Of a stretch of DNA of 64,000 nucleotides, positions 53,841 to 64,000 are shown in pieces. The notes under the pieces were generated by a model. That model ran no database searches. It was not told where the DNA came from and saw nothing but the letters and a program-made list of their open reading frames with translations. Each line of letters begins with the position of its first letter. The stretch's first letter is position 1. Source of the stretch: Rugalucina vietnamica (taxonomy: Eukaryota; Mollusca; Bivalvia; Lucinida; Lucinidae); NCBI GenBank assembly GCA_964017185.1, contig OZ024876.1, forward strand, positions 18,178,226-18,242,225, read 5' to 3'. Made by a program: the position numbers and the translations under genes.

Positions 53841-53974
53841 ATAACACCTTACATGTGATATTTGTTGAAATCCATATTATTTTATTTTCCCCCCATTTTA
53901 TATATGTTTGAACTTTTATTATTTAGTGCAATGAGAATGTCATATTAGCAACCATAACTTCGAAAAATCATAAA

Positions 53975-54213
53975 AATTGGCAGTTTTATGTTGAATCTTT
54001 GATAATATTTTTCTTCATATTGCTCAAAACATAGATCATAGGTACAAGTTAGAATTGCCATGGCGAGGTGGTTCTAACAAGTACCCACAATCTATGTTTT
54101 GGTGCAAAAATAGAAAAATAAATGTGTACCCCTATACGTCCCAGTTTTACTAATAATATAAAAATGGAGAATAAGGGGGCTTATAGGATTACATGGACAT
54201 GCTGTCCTGGTGT
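53975..54213. mobile_element. Family B hairpin MITE
   Basis: ACATAGATCATAGGTACAAG, CAAGTACCCACAATCTATG, ATTACATGGACATGCTGTCC. Confidence 0.85.
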
Positions 54214-54273
54214 ATATTCAATTAGAGAGGCTACTAATATAATTCATATGATTTAGATATTGCATTTGTATAT

Positions 54274-54503
54274 AAGCCTCGTCATGAGAAAACCCTAGTT
54301 TTGCCTATGGGAAAACAAAGGCGCAGATTGTGTTTACTGCACAGCTAATCTGCGCCTTTGTTTTGGCTTCTGGGATAGTACATTCCCTCTCTTCTTCCTA
54401 AATTCGAAATTTCAAGCTTCTAGCCCTTTCTATGTCTGTACAGGCCGGTTTGTGCCGGACCTGGTTGGAAACCCCGAAGACCAGTTTTCTCGTGATGTGG
54501 CTC
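54274..54503 (-). mobile_element. Family A element, copy 25
   Basis: Starts AAGCC; duplication ATAT; right end CTCGTGATGTGGCTC. Confidence 0.88.
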
Positions 54504-54625
54504 ATATGGAGTTTAGGTGATCAATGCTCAGTGTTTGTTTAGCCACTTTGAAAATTCTGAAACAGCTATACCACTGTAAACTTGCATTGTGAACTGATTT
54601 TAATACCTGATCACAATCTTAAAAT

Positions 54626-54856
54626 GAGATGGGTCAGGAGGAAACCAACAATGTGCTATTTGAGCAGGTCAGACACAAACAGAGCTGTACAGCCACAGAA
54701 GACAGCTAGAAGCTTGAAATTTCCGATATAAGAACACGCGGGATTGTTCGAGTAGCGAAAACAAAGGCGCTGATCAGCTTCGCGGTGTAACCGCGAAGCT
54801 GATCTGCGTCTTTGTTTTCGCCTATGCAAATTGTTGGTTTTCTCATGAGGTGGCTC
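54626..54856 (+). mobile_element. Family A hairpin element, copy 26
   Basis: Duplication AAAT; perfect stem TTCGCGG...CCGCGAA with GTAA loop. Confidence 0.9.
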
Positions 54857-55015
54857 AAATGTTAGACAACTGAAAGTTAGTGTAATTTTTCCCATTTTCA
54901 CCATGCAGCCATGACCTATAAAGTTACAGTATTACCTTGATATATCATTTTTCATCTATACAAAAACTATGTTCATGTATATCAGGTGCCCGAACAAAGT
55001 TGAAATCCAGTATTT

Positions 55016-55249
55016 GAGCCGCCTCGTGGGAAAACCAACAATGTGGTTTCCGAACAGGTCCGACACAAATCAGGCTGCACAGTCACAGAAGCAGGCTAGA
55101 AGCTTGAAATTTCGGATTTAAGAAGAAGAGTAAGTGTACTATCCGTATAGCGAAAACAAAGGCGCTGATCAGCTTCGCGGTTACCGCGAAGCTGATCTGC
55201 GTCTTTGTTTTCGCCTATGCAGATTGTTGGTTTTCCCATGAGGTCGCTC
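55016..55249 (+). mobile_element. Family A hairpin element, copy 27
   Basis: Near-consensus, duplication ATTT, stem TTCGCGGTTACCGCGAA. Confidence 0.95.
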
Positions 55250-55316
55250 ATTTGTTGTTGAAATCCAGTATGTGCCATGACATAAGAAAACTTTCTATGC
55301 TTATGAAAATAAAATA

Positions 55317-55511
55317 CACCTGGACCTCTTTATAACACGCTTCATTACAACACGGTTTTGGATATAACACTGATTATTGTTGAACCGCAATGGGTCATTT
55401 TGAACTATTTTTTCAATATGTCTATATGTACTCTTGTTATAACAGGGATTGGATAGCTAACAGGGAAATTGGTTTGGTCCCCAACAATAGTGTTATAAAG
55501 AGGTTGTGGTG
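55317..55511. mobile_element. TA-flanked mariner/pogo-like MITE
   Basis: Termini CACCTGGACCTCTTTATAAC and GTTATAAAGAGGTTGTGGTG with TA on both sides. Same general design as 7279-7464, different sequence. Confidence 0.75.
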
Positions 55512-55537
55512 TATGTCAAAAAATAGCCAGATGGTCT

Positions 55538-55783
55538 GGACCCAGTTGTTCAAAGCATTGTTAGCTTAACGAAATCGTTAAGACATAAATTTGTTTAGCA
55601 AATATCAGCAAAAGTAACAAATACACTGTTATTTTTTGTTGAAAAAATGTGAGAATCCTTTGTAGTGCAAAGGATTCTCACATTTTTTCAACAAAAAATA
55701 ACAGTGTATTTGTAATATTAATGTTTGAAATTTTAACGAAAAGTTAACTAACGACGTCGTTAGTTTTGAACAACTGGGCCCTG
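55538..55783. mobile_element. MITE with CCAGTTGTTCAAA termini
   Basis: GGACCCAGTTGTTCAAAGCA at the left, GTTTTGAACAACTGGGCCC at the right, plus internal TTAACGA pairs. Contains the perfect palindrome at 55617-55713. Confidence 0.7.
55617..55713. repeat. Perfect 46-bp-arm palindrome
   Basis: Left arm 55617-55662, loop TAGTG-type 5 nt, right arm 55668-55713, no mismatch seen. Confidence 0.95.
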
Positions 55784-55885
55784 GTTAGCATCTGTCTCAG
55801 AACTGTGTCTAACTTTCTTTACGAAAACATGCCTACCCTGGTGTGTAATGTACAGTGAAATTAAAAGTTGCAAAACTGACTAATT

Positions 55886-56068
55886 AGCTGCGTTATTAGA
55901 AAGCCAACATTTTGCACATGCGAAAACGAAGGCGCAGATCAGCTTTGCATTATGTGGACATGTTGCTATGATATCATAGACTCCTTGACTCTGAAGCAGA
56001 GCAGGCTAGGTGTTAGTACAGATTTTACAGTTTTGTATGAAGAAGTTTTCTCTTGACATGGCTCAAAT
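55886..56068 (-). mobile_element. Family A, decayed copy
   Basis: GCTGCGTTATTAGAAAGCCA, GCGAAAACGAAGGCGCAGAT, TTTTCTCTTGACATGGCTC. Confidence 0.6.
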
Positions 56069-56112
56069 CATATTTTGTTGCCATATTAGTTGTATTTTAA
56101 AAAATATAAATT

Positions 56113-56346
56113 GAGCCTGTACATGAGAAAACCAACAATTTGGGTTCCGACCAGGTCCGACACAAACCGAGCTGTACAAGCAGAGAAGTTGGATAGAGGC
56201 TTGAAATTTTAGATTTAGAAAGTAGAGGAATTGTACTATCCATGTAGCGAAAACAAAGGCGATGATCAGCTTCGCAGTTCACGCGAAGCTGATCTGCGTC
56301 TTTGTTTTCGCCTATGCAGATTGTTGGTTTTCCCATGCAGCAGCTC
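56113..56346 (+). mobile_element. Family A hairpin element, copy 28
   Basis: Complete; duplication AATT. Confidence 0.95.
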
Positions 56347-56589
56347 AATTATTTTATTCTTGTTGATTTTTGAGAAGTTGAGAAACTGAGATGATAGAAA
56401 TGGCGGTGGTCATTTCATATGAAGTATATTATACGAGCCTTTGGCGAGTTTATTAATTTCATTTTAAATGTTTTTGTTTTATCATATGACTATGAAAAAA
56501 AAAGAAGATTTTGTAGCCTTCAAAGTGGACATATTTTCAATAAAAATTTACATCGCTGTTACGGATGTCATCACTCATCAATGACATTT

Positions 56590-56824
56590 GAGCCGCGACG
56601 CGAGAAAACCGGTCTGCGGGGTTTCCGACCAGGTCTGACACAAACCGGCCTGTACAGTCACAGAAGCAGGCTAGAAGCTTGAAATTTCGGATTTAAGAAG
56701 AAGAGGAATTGTACTATCCATGTAGTGAAAACAAAGGTGCTGATCAGCTTCGCAGTTACTGCGAAGCTGATCTGCACCTTTGTTTTTGCCTATGCAGATT
56801 GTTGGTTTTTCCATGCGGCGGCTC
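56590..56824 (+). mobile_element. Family A hairpin element, copy 29
   Basis: Near-consensus; duplication ATTT; stem TTCGCAGTTACTGCGAA. Confidence 0.95.
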
Positions 56825-57548
56825 ATTTATATTCCTGCAAAAGTGTTAATACATGTGTGGTCATAACATACTTATTACTTGATGTTATTGACTGGGTATC
56901 AGTGACGTCATATGATAAATGGCAGTTTGATGATAATTAATGATAATTCAAGTTTGTCCTTGAAGTTCTATGATTCATTTTGTTATTCTGCTCAGTATCT
57001 TGAGTATGGATCAACAGAATTTGACCATTTGTATGCACATTAACACACTTACAGTGACTAGGTCTAAGGCATTGTTATGCATGGTGTGGCTTGTCTGAGA
57101 TGTTTAAAATGGCCACTTGATGATATTCAAAAATAAATATGCAGTTGTTTAATTATAACTTTGTTACAGTATAATTTTTATCCACTTAAAGCTGATTATT
57201 GCATAAATACCTGAACCACATGATATTAACAGGCATGTATTAATCAAGAGAAAGCTGTGTATTAATGTGGCGATTCTCATGAGTGCATGCTGTTAATACA
57301 CTGGTCTTATTTATGCTTGTTACAAGGTCTCTCACAAAAAATTGACGTCATCGCATAACATGCATTTGATTTAACGTTATATTGTGACGTCATGATGGCA
57401 TTGAAGTTTGCCCCGAAAGCAGCATTTTTAAAATGTTAGACAATGTCATTTTCCGTGACATTTTAGGTGCAGAGTCTGGACAATTTCTCCAAATTTTCAC
57501 ATGAAATAGTTTATCATGCAATAATAACGATCAGACATGTTCTTTCTG
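56825..57548. other. Unassigned intergenic DNA
   Basis: AT-rich; no repeat family or exon recognised. Confidence 0.5.
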
Positions 57549-57648
57549 ATGCATTAACTATTGGCTGGGCCCTGAGGGAGGGTTGAAACTGGGCTTTCAG
57601 GCTCAGGTTTCAACGCCTCCCTCAGGGCCCAGCAGATGTTAATGCATA
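57549..57648. repeat. Hairpin MITE-like palindrome
   Basis: GCTGGGCCCTGAGGGAGG and CCTCCCTCAGGGCCCAGC form an 18-bp stem, extended by TTGAAAC/GTTTCAA inside and ATGCATTAAC/GTTAATGCAT outside. Confidence 0.85.
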
Positions 57649-57814
57649 GAAAACCATGCTTGATCCCTATCTTGGCAGGCATATAAGCAGGCTTTTTACC
57701 TGAGTGTCATGGTTAGATTTTCTCTTTCACTTTTGTGGTGGGTCAATAGCTTGAATTCCAGTCTTTCGGATGAGACTTTTCACTCATATAAGCATGGCAT
57801 ACTTTTTTGGGACA

Positions 57815-58015
57815 TAGGCAAACAGTATAGGCCCAGATGGGATTTGTCAGAACGCGGCGGCCCATCTGGGGCTATTCTGTTTGCTTAGAGAATTTTCATC
57901 GAAAAAATGAATACAATTTAAATATCTCTCCTGATGCCCCTAAAAATGTAAGTGGACTCGCCCAAATGACAATGATGGGCAAGTCCATTCTTGGAAAATG
58001 GGTTAATGGAGGCCC
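57815..58015. mobile_element. Family I element, copy 3
   Basis: AGGCAAACAGTATAGGCCCA hairpin with CATCTGGGGCTATTCTGTTT; shares a GTGGACTCGCCCAAATGA tail with copy 2. Confidence 0.75.
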
Positions 58016-58220
58016 ATCTCCCTAATAATAAACTTAGTTGTGAGGAGTTACAGGTAAACAGTTACACCACCACCACGTTTTAACGTTATGTGTTATTTAA
58101 AGCTTGTGTCAGTTTTATTAGCAAAAAAACTGCGAATTTGCAGGGCATGGAATTATCAAAATTACTGAAAAGTTCTTTTAATCATTTACAAACTTTAAAA
58201 AGCATGTTTGATTCATTTTT

Positions 58221-61200
58221 AGCTCGCCTGCACGAAGTGCATAGAGCTATTGTAGTCACCTCGGTCGTGCGCGTTTACGTTTACGTGTGCGTCCTCGTCC
58301 GCGTCACACTTTCGGTTAAAGTTTTTTAAAAGTCTTTATCTCTTGACCATGTTGATGGATCAAGTTGATACTTTGCATGTTGCTAGATATTGGTCTGAAG
58401 TTTTACGCAGTACCATCATGACCCACCCTGGGTGACCTTGAGGTCAAGGTCACAGACTTAGAAATTTTATGTTTAAGTTTTTGGTTTAAGTTTTTTAAAA
58501 GTCTATATCTCTTGACCGTGTTGATGGATCAAGTTGATACTTTGCATGTTGCTAGATATTGGTCTGAAGTTTTACGCAGTACCATCATGACCCACTCTCG
58601 GTGACCTTGAGGTCAAGGTCACAGACTTAGAAATTTTGTGTTTAAGTTTTTGGTTAAAGTTTTTTAAAAGTCTATATCTCTTGACCATGTTGATGGATCA
58701 AGTTGATACTTTGCATGTTGCTAGATATTGGTCTGAAGTTTTACGCAGTACCATCATGACCCACCCTGGGTGACCTTGAGGTCAAGGTCACAGACTTAGA
58801 AATTTTGTGTTTAAGTTTTTGGTTAATGTTTTTAGCTCACCTGAGCCGAAGGCTCACAGGTGAGCTTATAGTATACCCATGCTCCGGCGTCCGTCCGTCG
58901 TCGTCCGTCCGTCCGTCCGTCCGTCGTCCACAATTTCAAAGATCTTCTCCTCTGAAACCACTTGGCCAATCAAAGCCAAACTTCATGTGGAGCATCCTTA
59001 GGAAGGGGGAAAGAAAGTTTATATAAATGGTCCAGGTCACATGACCAAGATGGCCGCCATGGCTATAAATAGCAAAAACCTTTAAAAATCTTCTTCTCCA
59101 GAACCAGTGGGCCGATTTCAACAAAACTTGGTATGTACTATCAGGGATGTGAGCCCATCATAGTTTATATAAATCATGACCCTAGGATGACCTTGACCTA
59201 TTTTACGGCAAGGTCAACTTAGGTCGCCAATGCATTTGAGTGGGAAAAATGGTAAAATGCTATTTAATTGGTAAAACTTACTAGGAATAGGCAAATGGAC
59301 AGAAGATTAATGTTAATGGAAAATTTTAGCCCCTGGGGGGTTGTCTGCCCCTGCCCCGGGGCTATATACATGTATATGACCATAATATTCAAACATCTTC
59401 TTCTCTGAAACCGCTAGGCCAATCAAAGCCAAACTTCATGTGGAGCATCCTTGGGAAGGGGGAATGAAAGTTTATATAAATGGTCAAGGTCATATGACCA
59501 AGATGGCCGCCATGGCTATAAATAGCAAAAACCTTTAAAAATCTTCTTCTTCAGAACCAGAAGGCCTATGATTTTGAAACTTGGTGTGAAGCATCTGGGA
59601 ATGGAGCTCTACAAAATTTATATAAATCATGACCCTGGGATGACCTTGACCTATTTTACGGCAAGGTCAACTTAGGTCTCCAATGCATTGGAATGGGAAA
59701 AAATAGGAAAATGTAATTAAATGGCAGAAAACTTGCTAGGAAATGAGCAAATGAGCAAACAGAAGATTTATATTTAAGAAAATACTTTGGGCCCAGGGGG
59801 TTGTCTGCCCCTGCCCCGGGGCTATATACATGTATATGACCATAATATTGAAACATCTTCTTCTCTGAAACCGCTAGGCCAATCAAAGCCAAACGTTTTG
59901 TGGAGCATCCTTAGGAAGAGGAAATGAAAGTTTATATAAATGGTCAAGGTCACATGACCAAGATGGCCGCCATGGCTATAAATAGCAAAAACGTTTAAAA
60001 ATCTTCTTCTTCAGAACCAGAAGGCCTATGATTTTGAAACTTGGTATGAAGCATCTGGGAATGGTGCTCTACAAAGTTTGTATAAATCATGACCCTGGGA
60101 TGACCTTGACCTATTTTAGGGCAAGGTCAACTTAGGTCGCCCATGCATTTGAATGGGAAAAAATAGGAAAATGTCATGTAATGGCAGAAAACTTGCTTAT
60201 AGGAATGAGCAAATGGACAGAAGTTTTATGCTTATGAAAATAGTTTAGGCCCAGGGGTTGTTTGCCCCTGCCCCGGAGCTATATACATGTATATGACCAT
60301 AATATTCAAACAGCTTTTTCTCAGAAACTGCTTAGCCAATCAAAGCCAAACTTTATGTGGAGCATCCTTAGGAAGAGGAAATGAAAGTTTATATAAATGG
60401 TCAAGGTCACATGACCAAGATGGCCGCCATGGCTATAAATAGCAAAAAATTTAAAAAATCTTCTTCTTCAGAACCAGAAGGCCTATGAGTTTGAAACTTG
60501 GCATGAAGCATTTAGGAACGGAGGTCTACAAAATTTGTGTAAATCATTACACTGGGATGACCTTGACCTATTTCAACTTAGATCGCCCATGCATTTGAAT
60601 GGAGAAAATTGTTAAAATGTCATTTGAAGGACAAAACTTGCAGTTAATTGGCAAATGGACTGAATTTTTATGATTTGAAAAAGACATTGACTCCAGGAGT
60701 TATTCTGACCCTGCCCTAGGGTTATATACATGCATTGTACCATTCTAGTCTATAAGTTTATTGGTACATGTATATATCTCAGGTCTCAGGTGAGCGTTTA
60801 CAGGACCATTGGTCCTCTGGTTGTAAGTCTATATCTCTTGACCATATTGATGGATTGACTTGATACTTTGCATGTTGCTTAGCAGCTAGATATTGGTCTG
60901 AAGTTTTACACAGTGCCATCATGACCCACCCTGGGTGCCTTGAGGTCGAGGTCACGGACTTAGAAATTTTGTGCTTAAGTTTTTGGTTAAAGTTTTTGTA
61001 AGTCTATATCTCTTGACCATATTGATGGATTGAGTTGATACTTTGCATGTTGCTAGATATTGATCTGAAGTTTTATGCAGTACCATCATGACCCACTCTT
61101 GGTGACCTTGAGGTCAAGGTCACAGACTTAGAAATTTTTTGTTTAAGTTTTTGATTTAAGTTTTTGTAAGTCTATATCTCTTGACCATGTTGATTGATCA

Positions 61201-61676
61201 AGTTGATACTTTGCATGTTGGTAGATATTGGTCTGAAGTTTTATGCAGTACCATCATGACCTACCCTGGGTGACCTTGAGGTCAAGGTCACAGACTTAGA
61301 AATTTTGTGTTAAATTTTTTGGTTAAAGTCTAAATCTCTTGAACATCATGTTGATGGATAAAGTTGATACTTGCATGTTGATAGATATTGGTCTCGGGTT
61401 TTATGCTGTACATCACAACTCACCTGGATGACCTTGAGGTCAGGGTCATGGACTTGGAAGTTTTGTGTTTAAGTTTTGGTTAATGTTTTTATAAGTCTAT
61501 ATCTCTTGAACATGTAGATTGATCAAGTTGATACTTTGCATTGGTCTGAAGTTTTATGTTGTACCATCATGACCCACCTGAGTGACCTTGAGGTCAAGGT
61601 CATGGGTCATAGATTTTAACAGATGTAGTGACAAAGCACAAGTCAGGCGAGCTACGCTGTCCTGCGACAGCTCTTA
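58221..61676 (+). mobile_element. Family F tandem-core element, copy 2 (interrupted by family E)
   Basis: Starts AGCTCGCCTGCACGAAGTGC, ends GCGAGCTACGCTGTCCTGCG then ACAGCTCTTA; units of about 175 bp on both sides of the nested element 58834-60821. Confidence 0.87.
58834..60821 (+). mobile_element. Family E tandem-core element, copy 3 (nested in family F)
   Basis: AGCTCACCTGAGCCGAAGGC start, GTCCGTC repeat, four units of about 455 bp, end AGGACCATTGGTCCTCTGG. It splits a family F unit between GGTTAATGTTTTT and GTAAGTCTATATCTC. Confidence 0.88.
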
Positions 61677-61791
61677 TGAATATTTAAAATATCACCATTC
61701 CTTCGTAAATATTTCTATGGCCATTCTTTATTCACCTCTGGATTGAAGAAAAACTAAAACAGGCCTATGCAATTCACAGCAATATTTTATA

Positions 61792-62780
61792 CTGCTCTCC
61801 CATATACCGAATTTCCCTTGCGAATGCCCTTCCGAATGCAATTTTGAGCAAATTCGCATTAATCGCTAGAAATTCGGAAGTATTCAGTAGCATTTGTAGG
61901 CATTCGGAAGCATTCGGTGAAAATTTCAAGTCGTAGCGAAAATTAGGAACATGCTCCTAAAATTCGCAAGGAAATCATATTCTTAACATATTCGTAAAGA
62001 ATTCGTAAACAATTCAGATTGATTGCAAGACATTTGTAACACTCGCAACTTGCCAAGCCATTTGCAGGGATTCGGTAGCATTAAATTCTATTGAGGTTTG
62101 ATGTCCGTAAAGAATCGCTAGTGAATCGCAACATTTTCACATTCAAGACTCAGTTTTTAGCATAATTTATTTATTCTAGCCCTATCCTTCAAGTAAAGGC
62201 CATAATTTATGGTGTTTAGACTTAAGCTATCTATCAATGTATGATAGACAAAGTAAAGTCCCATGAAATTTTTGTTTGCCCAGTGAAATTGTCTTTTTAT
62301 TGTGTACATCGCAATTTGAGAGAAACAATAAAGTGGTGTGTGTTTCAAGAGATGGCTTGGATCAATAATGACATATTTTTTTCTGTGCCCCTTCGCATTG
62401 TGGGTGATTTCATTTTACATTGGTATTATTGGCTACAATGTTTGCGAATGAGTAAAAAATGAAAAGAATTTGGCAAGCATTCGCTACACATTCGCTTCAT
62501 TTGTAAGGTGTTTGCAAGAGGTTTGTATTATTTGTAACGACATTTGTAAGCGTTCGGAACATTCGTAAGGCATTTTCAAGAATTCGGTAGTGTGGATGGC
62601 AATTAATCGCAACATTCTTAAGACATTTGTAAGGATCCGCAAGCATTCTTGACGCTTTCGCAAAGGCATCGTTTTGTACAAGCCCCGCCCCGCCCCGTCC
62701 ATTCGCATCATATTCAGTAATTTCAGCGCGAATTTCAAATTTTAGCATTCACAAAGGATATTCGGTATATGAGAGAGCAG
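61792..62780. mobile_element. DNA element with CTGCTCTCYCATATACCGAAT termini
   Basis: CTGCTCTCCCATATACCGAA at the left, TTCGGTATATGAGAGAGCAG at the right. The interior is packed with degenerate ATTCGCAAG and CATTCGGTA motifs. No credible ORF, and no clear target duplication. Confidence 0.65.
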
Positions 62781-62794
62781 CATTAGCTCCAAAA

Positions 62795-63012
62795 ATGATG
62801 ATTTTTAGGTGAATTTTTTTTTAATATTTTCTTATTTTGCTCAAAACATACTTAGTTGGTGCACTTTAGAACCGCCTCACCTAGGCGAGTACCCACAATC
62901 AATGTTTTAGAGCAAAAATAAGAAAAATGTGTTCACCCTTGTAAACCCCAGTTTAACTGTATTAAAGTGGGGTATAAGGGGTGTACAGTGCATGGACACG
63001 TTAACGTGATGT
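62795..63012. mobile_element. Family B hairpin MITE
   Basis: GAACCGCCTCACCTAGGCGA, GTACCCACAATCAATGTTTT, GCATGGACACGTTAACGTGA. Confidence 0.85.
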
Positions 63013-63069
63013 GAAAACAAAAAAAGATGTGCACTGGGCAGTAGTAATCTATCTCTGAGATGCTGGCTC

Positions 63070-63247
63070 TGGGCCCGGGGTTATAAAACATTTTTAATGC
63101 ACAACTCAGCTGAGCATGAAATTCAAACTGCTCATAATTACTGAACCTAAATTGGTAGAAATTTCAAGTAAGGGTTGCCAAAGCTTGTAATTTATGAGCA
63201 GGATAAAGAGCTGAGCATGAAAAAAGTTTTATAACCTCGGGGCCCAG
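63070..63247. mobile_element. Family H MITE, copy 2
   Basis: GGGCCCGGGGTTATAAAACA at the left, TTTTATAACCTCGGGGCCCA at the right; the interior shares GCTCATAA and GAGCATGAAA with copy 1. Confidence 0.7.
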
Positions 63248-63366
63248 GTATACAGGAACAGTTTGGCTAGAATAACTTAAGTTACTGTGCCAACATGACC
63301 TCAGTTTTTACCATGGATGTAAAGCATGAACTCAAACAAAATCTTAAAAAATACTAAAAAGAAGAC

Positions 63367-63594
63367 ATGATACACAATGTAACATTAAATGAAACCGGCT
63401 GTATCAAGTTTCTAAATCACTTCAGAATAGCTCAAATGACATTCCTGTGGATGAAATTACATACTTTTGAAGGTGACTTATTTTGCATGTTCAAGATTTT
63501 GAAGTATTTCGACTGGGCAGTCAGAGGCACTAGATATATTCTCTGGATAAATATCCCACTACAGATTGGCTTAATGGATTCCAAGTACTGGTGA
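63367..63594 (+). other. Unassigned 75-codon ORF
   Basis: ATG-initiated frame containing CIKFLNHFRIAQMTFLWMKL and ILKYFDWAVRGTRYILW, followed by TGGTGAGTG, which could be a splice donor. Not recognised; might be an exon of a neighbouring gene or chance. Confidence 0.2.
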
Positions 63595-63653
63595 GTGAAA
63601 CTTATGCATTGCTTTAATTTACACTTTCATAATTATATTGCAGGCAATCATTT

Positions 63654-63880
63654 GAGTCGCCTCATGGGAAAACAATGCGGTTTCCGAACAGGTCTGACAC
63701 AAATCAGGCTCTATAGTCACAGAAGCAGGCTATAAGCTTGAAATGTCGTATTTAGAGAGAAGAGGAAGTGTACTATCCGTGTAGCGAAAACAAAGGCGCT
63801 GATCAGCTTCGCGGTAACAGCGAAGCTGATCTGCGTCTTTGTTTTCGCATGTGCAGATTGGTTTTTTCATGAGGAGGCTC
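63654..63880 (+). mobile_element. Family A hairpin element, copy 30
   Basis: Duplication ATTT; stem TTCGCGGTAACAGCGAA with one mismatch. Confidence 0.92.
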
Positions 63881-64000
63881 ATTTATGTTATCTTAATTTT
63901 TTCTTGCCATGCCTGTGGATAGTGTCCACCTGCGATGTCTGAAAAATCATATGGAAAATTGCAGACCAAAATTGTACAGCGCAATGGGCAAATGTAACCT

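Overview
This is a stretch of animal nuclear DNA. It is AT-rich, crowded with transposon-derived repeats, and has compact spliced exons. The repeat types fit a mollusc, most likely a bivalve: short hairpin elements, tandem-core elements opening with AGCTCACCTGAGCC or AGCTCGCCTG, and tRNA-derived SINEs. The organism is an inference; nothing in the window names it.

Two host genes can be assembled exon by exon with agreeing splice sites and phases. DNAI1 (dynein axonemal intermediate chain 1) is on the minus strand. Its start codon is at 15535 and twelve coding exons run leftward to 223, giving the N-terminal 298 codons; the rest, with the WD repeats, lies beyond the left edge. A FAM219A/B-like gene is on the plus strand. 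Five coding exons (19956-20018, 39024-39111, 40540-40618, 48190-48270, 49193-49400) join into one 519-nt reading frame of 172 residues plus stop. The genes are divergent with 4.4 kb between start codons. From memory, human DNAI1 and FAM219A are also head-to-head neighbours, so this looks like old conserved linkage.

Layout. 0-15.5 kb: DNAI1 exons with introns full of hairpin families A and B and TA-flanked or hAT-like elements. 15.5-20 kb: shared intergenic region occupied by two inverted-repeat elements and a LINE tail. 20-39 kb: FAM219 intron 1, holding two foldback-type elements whose ends are tandem GGGTCG or GGGTCA repeats, a LINE with an uninterrupted 789-codon ORF, further LINE tails and a hAT-like element. 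39-49.4 kb: the remaining FAM219 exons, two tandem-core elements and a 51-bp minisatellite grown from the 3' splice site of exon 4. 49.4-64 kb: no convincing further gene; many family A hairpins, tandem-core elements nested in one another, long palindromes and a SINE.

The most striking points are where repeats touch the genes. A family A element is inserted one base into the FAM219 stop codon and rebuilds it (TAG became TGA). The 51-bp array is a serial duplication of an intron/exon junction with the acceptor AG lost in nearly all copies. Family A carries a good 3' splice acceptor in one orientation and sits 9-18 bp from three real acceptors. One foldback insertion is proved by an empty paralogous site in this same window.
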